DNA from: Pseudomonas fluorescens
GTDB lineage: Bacteria > Pseudomonadota > Gammaproteobacteria > Pseudomonadales > Pseudomonadaceae
NCBI RefSeq assembly: GCF_001648775.1
Contig: NZ_LVEJ01000010.1
Coordinates: 186,001 to 250,000, forward strand
DNA: 64,000 nt
Direction of reading: 5' to 3'
Shown here: in pieces, positions 9,447 through 19,034 of the stretch
Position numbering within the stretch: the stretch's first letter is position 1
How the letters are laid out: every line of letters starts with the position of its first letter
Program-made: the position numbers and the translations under genes
Notes under the pieces: model-generated
Told to the model about the DNA's origin: nothing
Database searches by the model: none
The model's input: only the letters and a program-made list of their open reading frames with translations

Positions 9447-10262
9447 ATGCACGCCGACGACGACGGCCCCGAACAGACTCCGGCCACGGCTGCCACGGTC
9501 ATGCGCTATCACTTGAGCTGGAAACACCGCGATCTGGACAGCGTCATGGCGCTGTATCACCCGGACATCCAGTACAACGATTTTTTCCAGAACCGCGTGC
9601 TCGGCCTCGACGAATTACGCGAGTACGTACGCGTGAGCATGCCGCGAGAATCCGACGAGTTGCTTGAGCATTGCGACCGGATTCGGATCGACGGCAATAC
9701 CGCGTTCATTCAATACGAAGTGACCTTGCGCGGTGGTGAAGGACTGGTGTCGTTCCGCTCCAGTGAAGCGATCACGGTCAGGGACGGGCTGATCTGGCGC
9801 GTCAACGAGTACGCCTCACTGGTGCGCACGCACAACGAGGGCAGTAAAACGCCGAGCCAGCGCCCGGCGGTCAGTCGTCTGGGCCTGTCGCCGCGCCAGT
9901 TGAGCTTCATGGCTGACGATCTGCAGCAATACTTCGAGCGGCAGCAGCCGTATCTCGATCCCGAACTCGACCTGCAACGCGTGGCCAAGGAGTGCGGCTA
10001 CAGCCGCAATCAGATTTCCTACCTGCTGAACCAGGTGCTGGGGCAGAGCTTCTATCGCTACGTCAATCAGGCGCGCCTGCAACATTTGCTGCGCGCGCTG
10101 GAAAATGCCGTGCCGCCAGTGCGCATTGATGAGCTGGCCTTCGCTGCCGGGTTCAATTCGTTGTCGGCGTTCTACAGTTGCTTCCGCCAGCACACCGGCC
10201 AGTCACCCAAGGCTTACGTTAAACAAATTTCTTTGCGGACACGCGCGCAAGACTTCTCCTGA
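9447..10262 (+). CDS. Fusion regulator: SnoaL/NTF2-like domain plus AraC-type HTH
   Basis: A 271-aa protein with an unusual domain order. Residues about 12-130 resemble a SnoaL/NTF2-like fold (YHLSWKHRDLDSVMALYHPDIQYNDFF, FRSSEAITVRDGLIWRVNEY). Residues about 150-265 form an AraC-family DNA-binding domain with two helix-turn-helix units (LQRVAKECGYSRNQISYLLNQ; IDELAFAAGFNSLSAFYSCFRQHTGQSPKAY). NTF2-like pockets bind small hydrophobic molecules, so the N-domain is the probable sensor. The usual AraC sensor is a cupin; this one is not. It lies 52 bases upstream of an oxidase / cupin / polyamine-binding-protein group on the same strand, which it may control. ATG 9447 is the first start; the ribosome binding site is weak. 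Confidence 0.85.
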   Translation: MHADDDGPEQTPATAATVMRYHLSWKHRDLDSVMALYHPDIQYNDFFQNRVLGLDELREYVRVSMPRESDELLEHCDRIRIDGNTAFIQYEVTLRGGEGLVSFRSSEAITVRDGLIWRVNEYASLVRTHNEGSKTPSQRPAVSRLGLSPRQLSFMADDLQQYFERQQPYLDPELDLQRVAKECGYSRNQISYLLNQVLGQSFYRYVNQARLQHLLRALENAVPPVRIDELAFAAGFNSLSAFYSCFRQHTGQSPKAYVKQISLRTRAQDFS

Positions 10263-10314
10263 GCCTGCGCACTAGGATCGACGCCATCGAAGAATTTCAG
10301 TGGCGGAGTCTTGC

Positions 10315-11721
10315 ATGCCAGCGTGGCGCACTATCAGTTTGTGGATGGACCAACTCGACGAGCCGCTGACCGCGCGGCCTGAGTTGCAGCGAGACCTGGA
10401 CGTCGACGTGGCGATCATTGGCGCCGGTTACACCGGGCTGTGGACCGCGTATTACCTGAAAAAACTCGCCCCCGGTCTGGATATTGCCATCATCGAGGCA
10501 CAAACCGCCGGTTTCGGCGCCTCTGGCCGCAATGGCGGCTGGCTGATGGGCAACATGCTCGGCGAAGATCGTCTGCTCGCCGGGTTGTCGCCGCAGCAGC
10601 GCCGCGCGTCATTCGATCTGCTGCACAGCATTCCTGATGAAGTGGAAATCGTTCTCGAGCGTGAAGGCATCGACTGCGATTACCGCAAGGGCGGCGTGCT
10701 GTATTGCGCGGCACGTTACCCGGAGCAGGAAGCCGCCTTGCGTGAATATCTGGCCAAGTTGCACGCCCAAGGCCTGACCGACGACGATTACCGCTGGCTC
10801 AGCCCCGAACAGCTCGCGCAGCAGATCCGCGTCGCCAAGCCTTATGGCGGCATTTACGCACCTCATGTGGCGACCATCCACCCGGCAAAACTGGTGCGCG
10901 GCCTCGCGCGGACCGTGCAAAACATGGGCGTGAAGATTTACGAAAACAGCCCGGTCACCCATTGGCAATCGGGCAGCCTGCGCACGGCCAAGGCCAGTGT
11001 GCGCAGTCGCTGGATTGTGCCGGCAGTCGAGGGCTATTCGGTGACGTTGCCGCCACTGGGCCGCTATCAGTTGCCGGTGCAGAGCCTGATTGTGGCTACC
11101 GAGCCATTGTCCGCCGCGACCTGGGACGAGATCGGCCTCAACCGTGGACAAGCCTTCAGCGAATTCAGCCGCCAGGTCACTTACGGCCAGCGCAGCGCGG
11201 ATAACCGCCTGATCTTCGGTGCCCGTGGCGGTTATCAATTTGCCGGCAAGCTGCGCCACAACTTCGACCTGACCCGCGATGAAGTCGAACTGCGCCGCTA
11301 TCTGTTCGGTGAACTGTTCCCGCAACTGAAAAACGTACAGATCACTCACGCCTGGGGCGGCAACCTCGGCATGTCACGGCATTTCAAACCGCACATGCTC
11401 TGCGATCGCGCCAACGGCATCGCGCTGTCCGGCGGCTATGGCGGGGAGGGCGTCGGCGCGAGCAACCTGGGCGGTCGCACCCTCGCGGACCTGATTCTTG
11501 AGCGCGACAGCGAATTGACTCAGCAGCCGTGGGTGCTGCCGGACGGCGGGATTCATGCGCTGCGCGCCTGGGAGCCGGAGCCATGTCGCTGGCTCGGCTA
11601 CAACGCGATCATCAAAAGCTTCGTCCATGAAGACCAGACCCTGGCCAATCCGGCGACCGCGCCTTGGCGGCGCAAACTCGCCAGCCAGGTTGCGGGTTTC
11701 ATGGAAGGTTTCATGCACTAA
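10315..11721 (+). CDS. FAD-dependent amine oxidase/dehydrogenase (DAO family, PuuB-like)
   Basis: A 468-aa flavoprotein with an N-terminal dinucleotide-binding motif VAIIGAGYTGLWTAYYL (about residues 32-48), a second FAD motif FGASGRNGGWLMG, and a C-terminal GGYGGEGVGASNLGGRTLADL that closes the FAD site. The order is that of D-amino-acid-oxidase-fold enzymes such as gamma-glutamylputrescine oxidase. The PotF-like binding protein two genes on suggests a polyamine or similar amine substrate. The start is set at ATG 10315, with GGAG 7 bases upstream; a GTG at 10300 is possible but poorly placed. The substrate is inferred from context only. Confidence 0.85.
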   Translation: MPAWRTISLWMDQLDEPLTARPELQRDLDVDVAIIGAGYTGLWTAYYLKKLAPGLDIAIIEAQTAGFGASGRNGGWLMGNMLGEDRLLAGLSPQQRRASFDLLHSIPDEVEIVLEREGIDCDYRKGGVLYCAARYPEQEAALREYLAKLHAQGLTDDDYRWLSPEQLAQQIRVAKPYGGIYAPHVATIHPAKLVRGLARTVQNMGVKIYENSPVTHWQSGSLRTAKASVRSRWIVPAVEGYSVTLPPLGRYQLPVQSLIVATEPLSAATWDEIGLNRGQAFSEFSRQVTYGQRSADNRLIFGARGGYQFAGKLRHNFDLTRDEVELRRYLFGELFPQLKNVQITHAWGGNLGMSRHFKPHMLCDRANGIALSGGYGGEGVGASNLGGRTLADLILERDSELTQQPWVLPDGGIHALRAWEPEPCRWLGYNAIIKSFVHEDQTLANPATAPWRRKLASQVAGFMEGFMH

Positions 11722-11763
11722 ACGCCGATTGATTTTAAGAAAGCCCAAAAGACAGGTCAGACC

Positions 11764-12108
11764 ATGAGCATTACCCAGTTTAAAAACACTGCAACCCTGC
11801 AACTGGATGAGTCCAACCCGGTCGCCGTACCCCTCGGTGAACCGGTGGCGATCGCTTCGACCACCAGCGTCGAGCGCGATGACGGCGTTGAAACCGGCGT
11901 CTGGGAATGCACGCCCGGGCGCTGGCGTCGGCAGATCACCGCGCAGGAGTTCTGCCATTTCATTTCCGGGCGTTGCACGTTCACCCCTGACGGGGGTGGC
12001 GAAACCCTGCACATACAAGGTGGCGACGCACTGATGTTGCCGGCCAACACGCTCGGTGTCTGGGATATCCAGGAAACCGTGCGCAAGAGCTACGTGCTGA
12101 TTTTCTGA
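11764..12108 (+). CDS. Small cupin-domain protein (DUF861/EutQ-like)
   Basis: A 114-aa single-domain cupin. The segment VWECTPGRWRRQITAQEFCHFISGRCTFTPDGGGE, then a GGDALMLPANTLGVWDIQETVRKSYV end, fits the cupin_3 (DUF861) pattern. These proteins often travel with amine or amino-acid oxidases, and this one is 42 bases behind the DAO gene and 58 bases before the binding-protein gene. It has no signal peptide. Its biochemical role, whether a product-handling enzyme or a binding protein, is not known. Confidence 0.82.
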   Translation: MSITQFKNTATLQLDESNPVAVPLGEPVAIASTTSVERDDGVETGVWECTPGRWRRQITAQEFCHFISGRCTFTPDGGGETLHIQGGDALMLPANTLGVWDIQETVRKSYVLIF

Positions 12109-12166
12109 TTGTTTGATCCTTTGATTGCCTGCCAACAAAAAAGAAAACCCACACAGGAATCGATCC

Positions 12167-13252
12167 ATGATCCGCAAGACCCTCGCTCTGGCACCGCTGA
12201 TGCTCGCCGTTTCCCTTGCTCAGGCAGCGGAAACGGTCAAGGTTTACAACTGGTCCGACTACATCGCACCGGACACCACCAAGAACTTCGAGAAAGAAAC
12301 CGGCGTCGGAGTCACCTATGACGTCTACGACAGCAACGAAACCCTCGACGGCAAGTTGATGACCGGCAAATCCGGTTACGACGTGGTGTTCCCGTCCAAC
12401 CACTTCATGGCCCGACAGATTCAGGGCGGGGCACTGAAGAAGCTCGACAAGAGCCAGTTGCCGAACTGGAAAAACCTCAATCCGGTGCTGCTCAAAGCGC
12501 TGCAGACCAACGACCCGAACAATGAACACGGCTTCCCGTACCTGTGGGGCAGCACCGGCATCGGCTACAACATCGCCAAGGTCAAAGCGGTGCTGGGCGA
12601 CAACGCGCCGGTGGATTCCTGGGACCTGATCTTCAAGCCCGAGTACATGGAAAAGCTGCAGAAGTGCGGCGTGGCGATCCTCGACAACGGCCCGGAATTG
12701 CTCCCGGCGGCGCTCAATTACCTCGGCTTGCCGCACCACAGCAAGAATCCCGAGGATTATAAAAAAGCCGAAGCACTGCTGATGAAAGTGCGGCCGTACG
12801 TAAGCTACTTCCACTCCTCGAAGTACACCAGCGACCTGGCCAACGGCGACATCTGCGTAGCCGTCGGCTTCTCCGGCGACATCCTGCAAGCCGAAAACCG
12901 CGCCAAGGAAGCGAAAAACGGCGTCGACATCGGTTACGCGATTCCCAAGGAAGGCGCAGCGATCTGGTTCGACATGGTCGCCATGCCCGCCGATGCGCCG
13001 GACGAGAAGGCCGGGTACGCGTTCATGAACTATCTGCTGCGCCCGGACGTGATGGCTGGCATCAGTAACTATGTGCACTACGCCAACGGTAACGAGCAAG
13101 CGGACAGCCTGATCGACCCGGCGATCAAGAACGACACCAAGGTGTATCCGAGCCCGGAGATGATGGGCAAGCTGTTTGCGCTGGAGGCGATGCCGCTCAA
13201 CATTGACCGGATCCGCACGCGGGTGTGGAACAAGATCCGCACCGGTAGCTGA
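12167..13252 (+). CDS. Periplasmic polyamine-binding protein (PotF/SpuD-like)
   Basis: A 361-aa substrate-binding protein of an ABC importer. It has a cleavable signal peptide (MIRKTLALAPLMLAVSLAQA, cut before AETVKVYNW). The VKVYNWSDYIAPDTTKNFEKETG opening and YDVVFPSNHFMARQIQGGALKKLDKSQLPNW region are characteristic of PotF/PotD/SpuD proteins for putrescine and spermidine. The permease and ATPase genes are not adjacent, so it must use a transporter encoded elsewhere or act as an orphan receptor. The start is ATG 12167; the frame can be extended upstream with TTG but that would destroy the signal peptide. It is probably co-transcribed with the oxidase and cupin. Confidence 0.9.
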   Translation: MIRKTLALAPLMLAVSLAQAAETVKVYNWSDYIAPDTTKNFEKETGVGVTYDVYDSNETLDGKLMTGKSGYDVVFPSNHFMARQIQGGALKKLDKSQLPNWKNLNPVLLKALQTNDPNNEHGFPYLWGSTGIGYNIAKVKAVLGDNAPVDSWDLIFKPEYMEKLQKCGVAILDNGPELLPAALNYLGLPHHSKNPEDYKKAEALLMKVRPYVSYFHSSKYTSDLANGDICVAVGFSGDILQAENRAKEAKNGVDIGYAIPKEGAAIWFDMVAMPADAPDEKAGYAFMNYLLRPDVMAGISNYVHYANGNEQADSLIDPAIKNDTKVYPSPEMMGKLFALEAMPLNIDRIRTRVWNKIRTGS

Positions 13253-13275
13253 TCACTCAGGCATGCCTGAATCCC

Positions 13276-13365
13276 TGTGGGAGCGAGCCTGCTCGCGAAG
13301 GCGCCGGGTCAAACAACATTGATGTTGAATGACCGACCGCTTTCGCGAGCAGGCTCGCTCCCACA
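13276..13365. repeat. REPIN: two inverted REP palindromes
   Basis: TGTGGGAGCGAGCCTGCTCG at the left and its inverted copy (CGAGCAGGCTCGCTCCCACA) at the right enclose about 40 bases. This is the standard Pseudomonas REP-doublet form. It lies between the binding-protein gene and the aprA promoter region. Confidence 0.93.
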
Positions 13366-13704
13366 ATGTCTTTCAGCGTTTTTAAATGGGTGATATCAAT
13401 ACACTGGCATTGCACTAATAAAGTGCAGCAAAGTGAGACGCGCCTAACAAAAAACAACTTACCGATATTTAATATTTAAATAGAAAATCGTCAGACAATT
13501 AGGCAAAAGCTCCGCAACTAAAACATTCTTTCGACCCCGCACGCTTTGTTTACGGCAGTTTGCCGAAACAGTCCGAATTGATCTCAAAAAAATCCTTTAC
13601 GGCAGATTTCAAATTGTGTCAGGTTTCTGATGCCTTCATTGGGCGAGTGATAGGACGATCTCGCCAGAGAAAGTCCTATCGGACAAAAACTGTTCCATTG
13701 CTAA
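13366..13704 (+). promoter_or_regulatory. AT-rich promoter and leader region of the aprA operon
   Basis: About 340 bases with no gene, AT-rich (for example the ATATTTAATATTTAAATAG tract near 13470). Transcription of aprA presumably starts here. Close to the gene there is a nested perfect dyad at 13649-13680: outer arms GATAGGAC and GTCCTATC, inner arms TCTC and GAGA with loop GCCA. It would form a strong hairpin in the mRNA leader about 40 bases before the start codon. Confidence 0.55.
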
Positions 13705-13714
13705 ACAAGGAAGT
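13705..13714 (+). promoter_or_regulatory. Ribosome binding site of aprA embedded in a consensus RsmA/RsmE site
   Basis: The bases ACAAGGAAGT match the RsmA/CsrA consensus (A-CA-N-GGA-N-G-U) at every fixed position and contain the Shine-Dalgarno for ATG 13721. In P. protegens the orthologous aprA is a known Gac/Rsm target, so translational repression by RsmA/E with relief by Rsm sRNAs is expected. Confidence 0.75.
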
Positions 13715-13720
13715 GTGTTT

Positions 13721-15184
13721 ATGTCGAAAGTTAAAGCTAATGCTATTGATACCGCCGAACAGGCTTTTTTGCTGTCCGCGGCGCCACAATCCCTGGCGGC
13801 AGCCAGCTCGGCGTATAACCAGATCAATAGCTTCAGCCATCAATACGATCGTGGCGGCAACCTCACGGTCAATGGCAAACCCTCCTTCTCGGTCGACCAG
13901 GCCGCCACCCAGTTGCTGCGTGATGGCGCGCACTGGAACGACCTTGACCACAGCGGCAAAATCGAACTGACCTACACTTTTCTGACCGCCAAAACCGCCA
14001 ACTTCAGCGGCCTGGGTGTCACCGGGTTCAGTCAGTTCAGTGCCCTGCAGAAGGCTCAGGCCGTGCTCGCCATGCAATCCTGGGCCGACGTCGCCAATGT
14101 AACCTTTACCGAAGCGGCCAGAGGTGGCGATGGTCACATGACCTTCGGTAACTACAGCGGCGGCCAGGAAGGTGCAGCAGCGTTCGCGTTCCTGCCAGGC
14201 ACCGAACCTGGCTACGACGGTCAGTCGTGGTACCTGACCGGCAGTGGCTACGACGTCAACAAAACCCCGGGCCTGAGCAATTACGGGCGTCAAACCCTGA
14301 CGCACGAAATCGGTCACACCCTGGGCTTGTCTCACCCTGGTGATTACAACGCCGGCGAAGGCAACCCGACTTACAAGGATGCTTCCTACGGGCAAGACAC
14401 CCGCGGTTACAGCCTTATGAGCTACTGGAGCGAAAGCAACACCAACCAGAACTTCAGCAAGGGCGGCGTAGAAGCCTATGCTTCCGGCCCGCTGATGGAC
14501 GATATCGCTGCCATCCAGAAACTCTACGGTGCCAACACCACCACCCGTACCGGTGACACCACCTACGGCTTCAACTCCAACACCGGTCGCGATTTCCTCA
14601 GCGCGTCGTCGTCGAGTGACAAAGTGGTGTTCTCGGTGTGGGATGCCGGTGGCAAGGATACTCTGGACTTCTCGGGCTTCACCCAGAACCAGAAGATCAA
14701 CCTTAATGACGCCTCGTTCTCCGACGTTGGCGGCATGGTGGGTAACGTGTCCATCGCCAAAGGCGCGATCATCGAAAACGCCATTGGTGGTTCGGGCAAC
14801 GATCTGCTGATCGGCAACAGCGTGGCCAACGAGCTCAAGGGCGGTGCCGGCAACGACATCCTCTACGGCGCGGGCGGTGCCGACAAGCTGTGGGGCGGCG
14901 CCGGTTCGGACACCTTCGTGTTCGCTGCCAGCTCTGACTCCAAGCCAGGTGCGATCGATCAGATCCTCGATTTCGTCAGCGGTCTCGACAAAATCGATCT
15001 GACCGGTATCACCAACGGTGCAGGTCTGCACTTCGTCAGCAGCTTCACCGGTGCTGCCGGCGATGCCATCCTGACCTCGTCGGGCGGCAACAGCCTGCTG
15101 TCGGTGGACTTCTCCGGGCACGGCGTGGCCGATTTCCAGGTCAGCACCGTTGGCCAGGCAGCGACCAGCGACATCGTGGCGTGA
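13721..15184 (+). CDS. aprA: Serralysin-family alkaline metalloprotease AprA (AprX)
   Basis: A secreted 487-aa zinc endopeptidase. It has a short propeptide, then the catalytic domain with the metzincin motif [11 protein letters not shown] (residues 195-205) and Met-turn SLMSYW (231-236). The C-terminal beta-roll has RTX nonapeptides [18 protein letters not shown] and GGAGSDTFV, which bind Ca2+. There is no N-terminal signal peptide; secretion is by the type I exporter AprDEF encoded just downstream, using the C-terminal signal. The protein ends SDIVA, like the terminal hydrophobic tetrad of serralysins. It is a major spoilage and virulence enzyme in this group. The start at ATG 13721 is set by AAGGAAG; an upstream in-frame GTG at 13715 is too close to it. 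Confidence 0.97.
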   Translation: MSKVKANAIDTAEQAFLLSAAPQSLAAASSAYNQINSFSHQYDRGGNLTVNGKPSFSVDQAATQLLRDGAHWNDLDHSGKIELTYTFLTAKTANFSGLGVTGFSQFSALQKAQAVLAMQSWADVANVTFTEAARGGDGHMTFGNYSGGQEGAAAFAFLPGTEPGYDGQSWYLTGSGYDVNKTPGLSNYGRQTLTHEIGHTLGLSHPGDYNAGEGNPTYKDASYGQDTRGYSLMSYWSESNTNQNFSKGGVEAYASGPLMDDIAAIQKLYGANTTTRTGDTTYGFNSNTGRDFLSASSSSDKVVFSVWDAGGKDTLDFSGFTQNQKINLNDASFSDVGGMVGNVSIAKGAIIENAIGGSGNDLLIGNSVANELKGGAGNDILYGAGGADKLWGGAGSDTFVFAASSDSKPGAIDQILDFVSGLDKIDLTGITNGAGLHFVSSFTGAAGDAILTSSGGNSLLSVDFSGHGVADFQVSTVGQAATSDIVA

Positions 15185-15194
15185 TGTAACGGGG

Positions 15195-15222
15195 AAAGCG
15201 GCGCGTCATGCGCCGCTTTCTT
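15195..15222 (+). terminator. Intra-operon terminator/attenuator after aprA
   Basis: Perfect 10-bp stem AAAGCGGCGC / GCGCCGCTTT with loop GTCAT, followed by CTTTAC. The short T-tract suggests partial termination, giving more aprA message than inh-aprDEF message. Confidence 0.75.
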
Positions 15223-15276
15223 TACTTGCATCGGTCGAATCGGTAGGCAAGGCTACGCGCCGGAGCGAAAATTCCC

Positions 15277-15699
15277 ATGATCAATAAAGCTTTTACCTAC
15301 ACGGTAGCGGCGTGGCTTTCGGCGGCGCTCATGATGATTTCAGGAGAAACCAGTATGGCAAGCAGCCTCAGACTTGAAGAACCCTCGGTATTTGCCGGGC
15401 CTTGGCAGGCCACCTTGTCGACCCGGAATGACGATGCACAGGCGAAAAAACTGCAGGACAAGCCTTCGAACACCTGCATCATCGAACTGGCGGTAAACAA
15501 GACGTTGGGCAAAGGTGCCGACTGCCTCGGCGCATGGCTTGAAGAAACCCCTGTCGGCTGGTTTCCCGATCCCGATGGCCTGTCGATCACCGGCAAGGAA
15601 GGCTCAAGAATCCAGTTTTTCAGCCGACAACGTGATGGGTTTTATCTGACGACTTTGAAGTCTGGGCTGGTGATTACACTAGAGCGTGCTACGCAATAG
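15277..15699 (+). CDS. inh: Alkaline protease inhibitor AprI/Inh (family I38)
   Basis: A 140-aa periplasmic inhibitor with an N-terminal signal peptide (hydrophobic AAWLSAALMMISG, cleavage near SMA-SS). The mature part carries the I38 features: an N-terminal trunk SSLRLEEPS that enters the protease active site, then the FAGPWQATL strand and two cysteines (TCIIEL and ADCLGAW) that form the family disulfide. It protects the cell against AprA that goes astray before export. It lies between aprA and aprD, the conserved order for this locus. Confidence 0.93.
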   Translation: MINKAFTYTVAAWLSAALMMISGETSMASSLRLEEPSVFAGPWQATLSTRNDDAQAKKLQDKPSNTCIIELAVNKTLGKGADCLGAWLEETPVGWFPDPDGLSITGKEGSRIQFFSRQRDGFYLTTLKSGLVITLERATQ

Positions 15700-15910
15700 T
15701 CTTGATCCTCCAGTAAGCGACAAAGTTTTAATATAAAGCGTCACGCTGTGGTTATAAGCAGACAGGATCGATTGCAACTGCACCGCATTAAATCGCGGAA
15801 GTTGTTATGAAAGTGTAAGCAGCCACTTGAAATGAAAATGCCGACTGTGCGCGGATAACTAATTGCAGTCTTGCCAAAGATTGGCGAGAGATATCTTTCA
15901 GGAATAATCA

Positions 15911-17686
15911 ATGAAGATGGCGAAGGCCCCAGCCACCGCTCCCTTATTCAAGGCATTGGGTGACTATAAGAGCATCCTGATCAGCGTCGGCTGCTTTACT
16001 GCACTGATTAACGTGCTGATGCTGGTGCCCTCCATCTATATGCTGCAGGTCTATGACCGGGTGCTGTCGTCGCAGAACGAAACGACCCTGGCGATGCTGT
16101 CGCTGATGGTGGTCGGTTTCTTCGCTTTTATCGGCCTGCTGGAAGTGGTGCGCAGCTTTATCGTCATCCGCATCGGCAGCCAGTTGGAGCGCCGCTTCAA
16201 CCTGCGTGTTTATCAAGCGGCGTTCGAGCGCAACCTGTTCAAGGGCGAGGGCAACGCCGGGCAGTCGCTGGGCGATTTGACCCACATCCGCCAATTCGTC
16301 ACCGGGCCTGCACTGTTCGCGTTTTTCGATGCACCGTGGTTTCCGGTTTATCTGTTTGTGATTTACCTGTTTAACGTCTGGCTCGGCGTGCTCGCTACCG
16401 CGGGTGCGCTACTGCTGATCGCGCTGGCGTGCCTCAACGAATACATGACCAAAAAGCCGCTGGGCGATGCCGCTGGCTATTCGCAGAAATCCAGCCAGTT
16501 GGCCACCAGCCACCTGCACAACGCCGAAACCATTCAGGCGATGGGCATGCTCGGTTCGCTGCGCAAGCGTTGGTTCCAGGTGCACTCGCGCTTCCTCGGC
16601 CTGCAAAATCAGGCCAGCGATACCGGTGCGGTGATCAGCTCGTTGAGTAAAACCCTGCGCCTGTGCCTGCAATCGCTGGTGCTGGGACTCGGCGCATTGC
16701 TGGTGATCAAGGGCGACATGACCGCCGGGATGATGATCGCCGGTTCCATCCTGATGGGCCGCGTGCTCAGCCCGATCGACCAGTTGATCGCGGTATGGAA
16801 ACAGTGGAGCGGGGCGAAGCTGGCGTATCGCCGCCTCGATGCGCTGCTGCAAGCGTTCCCGCCCAGCGACGAGGCCATGGCGTTGCCCGCGCCGAAAGGC
16901 CAGATCACTTTTGAGCAGGTCAGCGCCGGCCCGCCGGGTCAACGTGCAGCGACCTTGCACATGGTCAATTTCAATCTCGCTGCCGGTGAGGTGCTGGGTG
17001 TGCTCGGCGCTTCCGGTTCCGGCAAGTCGACGCTGGCGCGGGTGCTGGTCGGTGTGTGGCCGACCCTGAGCGGTATCGTGCGCCTGGACGGCGCCGACAT
17101 TCATCGCTGGAACCGCGATCAACTCGGTCCGTACATCGGCTACCTGCCGCAGGACATCGAACTGTTCAGTGGCAGCATCGCCGAGAACATAGCGCGCTTC
17201 AGTGAGGCTGATCCGCAGAAAGTCGTCGCCGCCGCGCAACAGGCTGGCGTCCACGAAATGATCCTGCGTTTGCCGCAAGGCTATGACACGCAACTGGGCG
17301 AGGACGGCAGCGGCCTGTCCGGCGGCCAGAAGCAACGCGTGGCACTGGCGCGCGCCATGTACGGCACGCCGAGCCTGGTGGTACTGGATGAACCGAACTC
17401 CAACCTCGACACCGTCGGCGAAGCGGCATTGGCCAGCGCCATCGCCGCGCTTAAAGCCCAAGGCACCACCGTGGTGCTGGTGACCCACCGCTCTTCGGTG
17501 CTGGCCCAGGCTGACAAATTACTGGTCCTCAATGATGGCCGGTTGCAGGCCTTCGGCCCAAGTCAGGACGTGCTCAAGGCACTCTCCGGCCAACAGGAGC
17601 AACAACGTGAGAAACCTGCGCAAGCACCGGGCGGGCTCAGCATGAGCCGACAGTATCAGCCCTCGACAAGGAATTCGGGTGTATGA
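15911..17686 (+). CDS. aprD: Type I secretion inner-membrane ABC transporter AprD
   Basis: A 591-aa fused permease-ATPase. The N-terminal half has about five to six transmembrane helices (for example [29 protein letters not shown]). The C-terminal ATPase has Walker [13 protein letters not shown], signature [14 protein letters not shown], Walker [13 protein letters not shown] and switch His in VTHRSS. It powers export of AprA and probably of the two RTX lipases downstream. It is preceded by 211 non-coding bases with a small hairpin (GCCAA-AGA-TTGGC) next to the ribosome binding site. Its last codons overlap aprE by 4 bases (ATGA). Confidence 0.97.
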   Translation: MKMAKAPATAPLFKALGDYKSILISVGCFTALINVLMLVPSIYMLQVYDRVLSSQNETTLAMLSLMVVGFFAFIGLLEVVRSFIVIRIGSQLERRFNLRVYQAAFERNLFKGEGNAGQSLGDLTHIRQFVTGPALFAFFDAPWFPVYLFVIYLFNVWLGVLATAGALLLIALACLNEYMTKKPLGDAAGYSQKSSQLATSHLHNAETIQAMGMLGSLRKRWFQVHSRFLGLQNQASDTGAVISSLSKTLRLCLQSLVLGLGALLVIKGDMTAGMMIAGSILMGRVLSPIDQLIAVWKQWSGAKLAYRRLDALLQAFPPSDEAMALPAPKGQITFEQVSAGPPGQRAATLHMVNFNLAAGEVLGVLGASGSGKSTLARVLVGVWPTLSGIVRLDGADIHRWNRDQLGPYIGYLPQDIELFSGSIAENIARFSEADPQKVVAAAQQAGVHEMILRLPQGYDTQLGEDGSGLSGGQKQRVALARAMYGTPSLVVLDEPNSNLDTVGEAALASAIAALKAQGTTVVLVTHRSSVLAQADKLLVLNDGRLQAFGPSQDVLKALSGQQEQQREKPAQAPGGLSMSRQYQPSTRNSGV

Positions 17687-19032
17687 GCAGCGCGAGCATG
17701 AACACTGAAAACGAAGCGAGCATGGAACACGCCTACATCACCGAACGCCCGGAACGTGACGCGAAGTTCTTCGCACGCATGGGCTGGATTCTGGCCATTG
17801 TTGGCGCCGGCAGTTTCTTCACCTGGGCGGCATTGGCGCCACTGGATCAAGGCATACCGGTGCAGGGCACGGTCGTGGTGTCCGGCAAGCGCAAAGCCGT
17901 GCAGTCGATGAGCAGCGGTGTGGTCAGCCGGATTCTGGTGCGCGAAGGCGAGATCGTGAAACAGGGCCAGCCGCTGTTTCGTCTCGATCAGACCCAGGTC
18001 GCAGCCGACGTGCAATCGCTGCAAGCGCAGTACCGCATGGCCTGGGCGAGCCTGGCGCGTTGGCAGGCCGAGCGTGACAACCTCAAGCAAGTGACCTTTC
18101 CGGCCGAATTGAGCAGCGATCCGGACCCGCGTCTGGCACTGGTGCTGGAAGGTCAGCGGCAACTGTTCAGCAGCCGTCGCGAAGCGTTCTACCGCGAGCA
18201 GGCCGGATTGCGCGCGAGCATCGAAGGCGCCACCGCGCAACTGGCCGGCATGCGTCGCGCGCGTACCGACCTCAATGCCCAAGCCGATTCGCTGCAGCAA
18301 CAATTGAGCAACCTGCAACCGCTGGCCGACAACGGCTACATCCCGCGTAACCGCTTGATGGAATACCAGCGGCAACTGTCGCAAGTGCAACAGCAACTGG
18401 CGGAAAACACCGGTGAAAGCGGGCGTGTGGAGCAGGGCATCCTCGAATCGCGGCTGAAGTTGCAACAGCACGGCGAGGAATATCAGAAGGAAGTGCGCAC
18501 GCAACTGGCCGATGCGCAGTTGAAGAGCGTCACCCTGTCCGAGCAACTGACCTCCGCCGGTTTCGACCTGCAACACAGCGAGATTCTCGCCACCGCCGAC
18601 GGTGTCGCAGTCAACCTTGGTGTGCACACCGAAGGCGCAGTGGTGCGTCAGGGCGAGACGCTGCTGGAGATCGTTCCGCAAGGCACCCGGCTGGAAGTGG
18701 AAGGGCATTTGCCGATCAACCTGATCGACAAGGTCGGCACGCATTTGCCGGTGGACATTCTGTTTACCGCATTCAACCAGAGCAAAACTCCGCGCGTGCC
18801 GGGCGAAGTCAGCCTGATTTCCGCCGACCAGATGGTCGACGAGAAAACCGGCGTGCCGTACTACGTGTTGCGCAGCAGCGTCAGCGATCAGGCCATGGAG
18901 AAACTCAACGGTCTGGTGATCAAGCCCGGCATGCCGGCAGAAATGTTCGTGCGCACCGGTGAGCGTTCACTCCTCAACTATCTGTTCAAACCGCTGCTCG
19001 ACCGGGCCGGCTCCGCGTTGACCGAGGAATAA
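17683..19032 (+). CDS. aprE: Type I secretion periplasmic adaptor AprE (HlyD family)
   Basis: A 449-aa membrane fusion protein. It has a cytosolic N-terminus, one transmembrane helix ([22 protein letters not shown]), a lipoyl half-motif ([35 protein letters not shown]), a long coiled-coil hairpin rich in glutamine and leucine (about 110-290), and a C-terminal beta-barrel domain ([14 protein letters not shown]). It links AprD to the outer-membrane AprF. Translation is coupled to aprD by the ATGA overlap. It ends 2 bases before aprF. Confidence 0.97.
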   Translation: MSSASMNTENEASMEHAYITERPERDAKFFARMGWILAIVGAGSFFTWAALAPLDQGIPVQGTVVVSGKRKAVQSMSSGVVSRILVREGEIVKQGQPLFRLDQTQVAADVQSLQAQYRMAWASLARWQAERDNLKQVTFPAELSSDPDPRLALVLEGQRQLFSSRREAFYREQAGLRASIEGATAQLAGMRRARTDLNAQADSLQQQLSNLQPLADNGYIPRNRLMEYQRQLSQVQQQLAENTGESGRVEQGILESRLKLQQHGEEYQKEVRTQLADAQLKSVTLSEQLTSAGFDLQHSEILATADGVAVNLGVHTEGAVVRQGETLLEIVPQGTRLEVEGHLPINLIDKVGTHLPVDILFTAFNQSKTPRVPGEVSLISADQMVDEKTGVPYYVLRSSVSDQAMEKLNGLVIKPGMPAEMFVRTGERSLLNYLFKPLLDRAGSALTEE

Positions 19033-19034
19033 GG

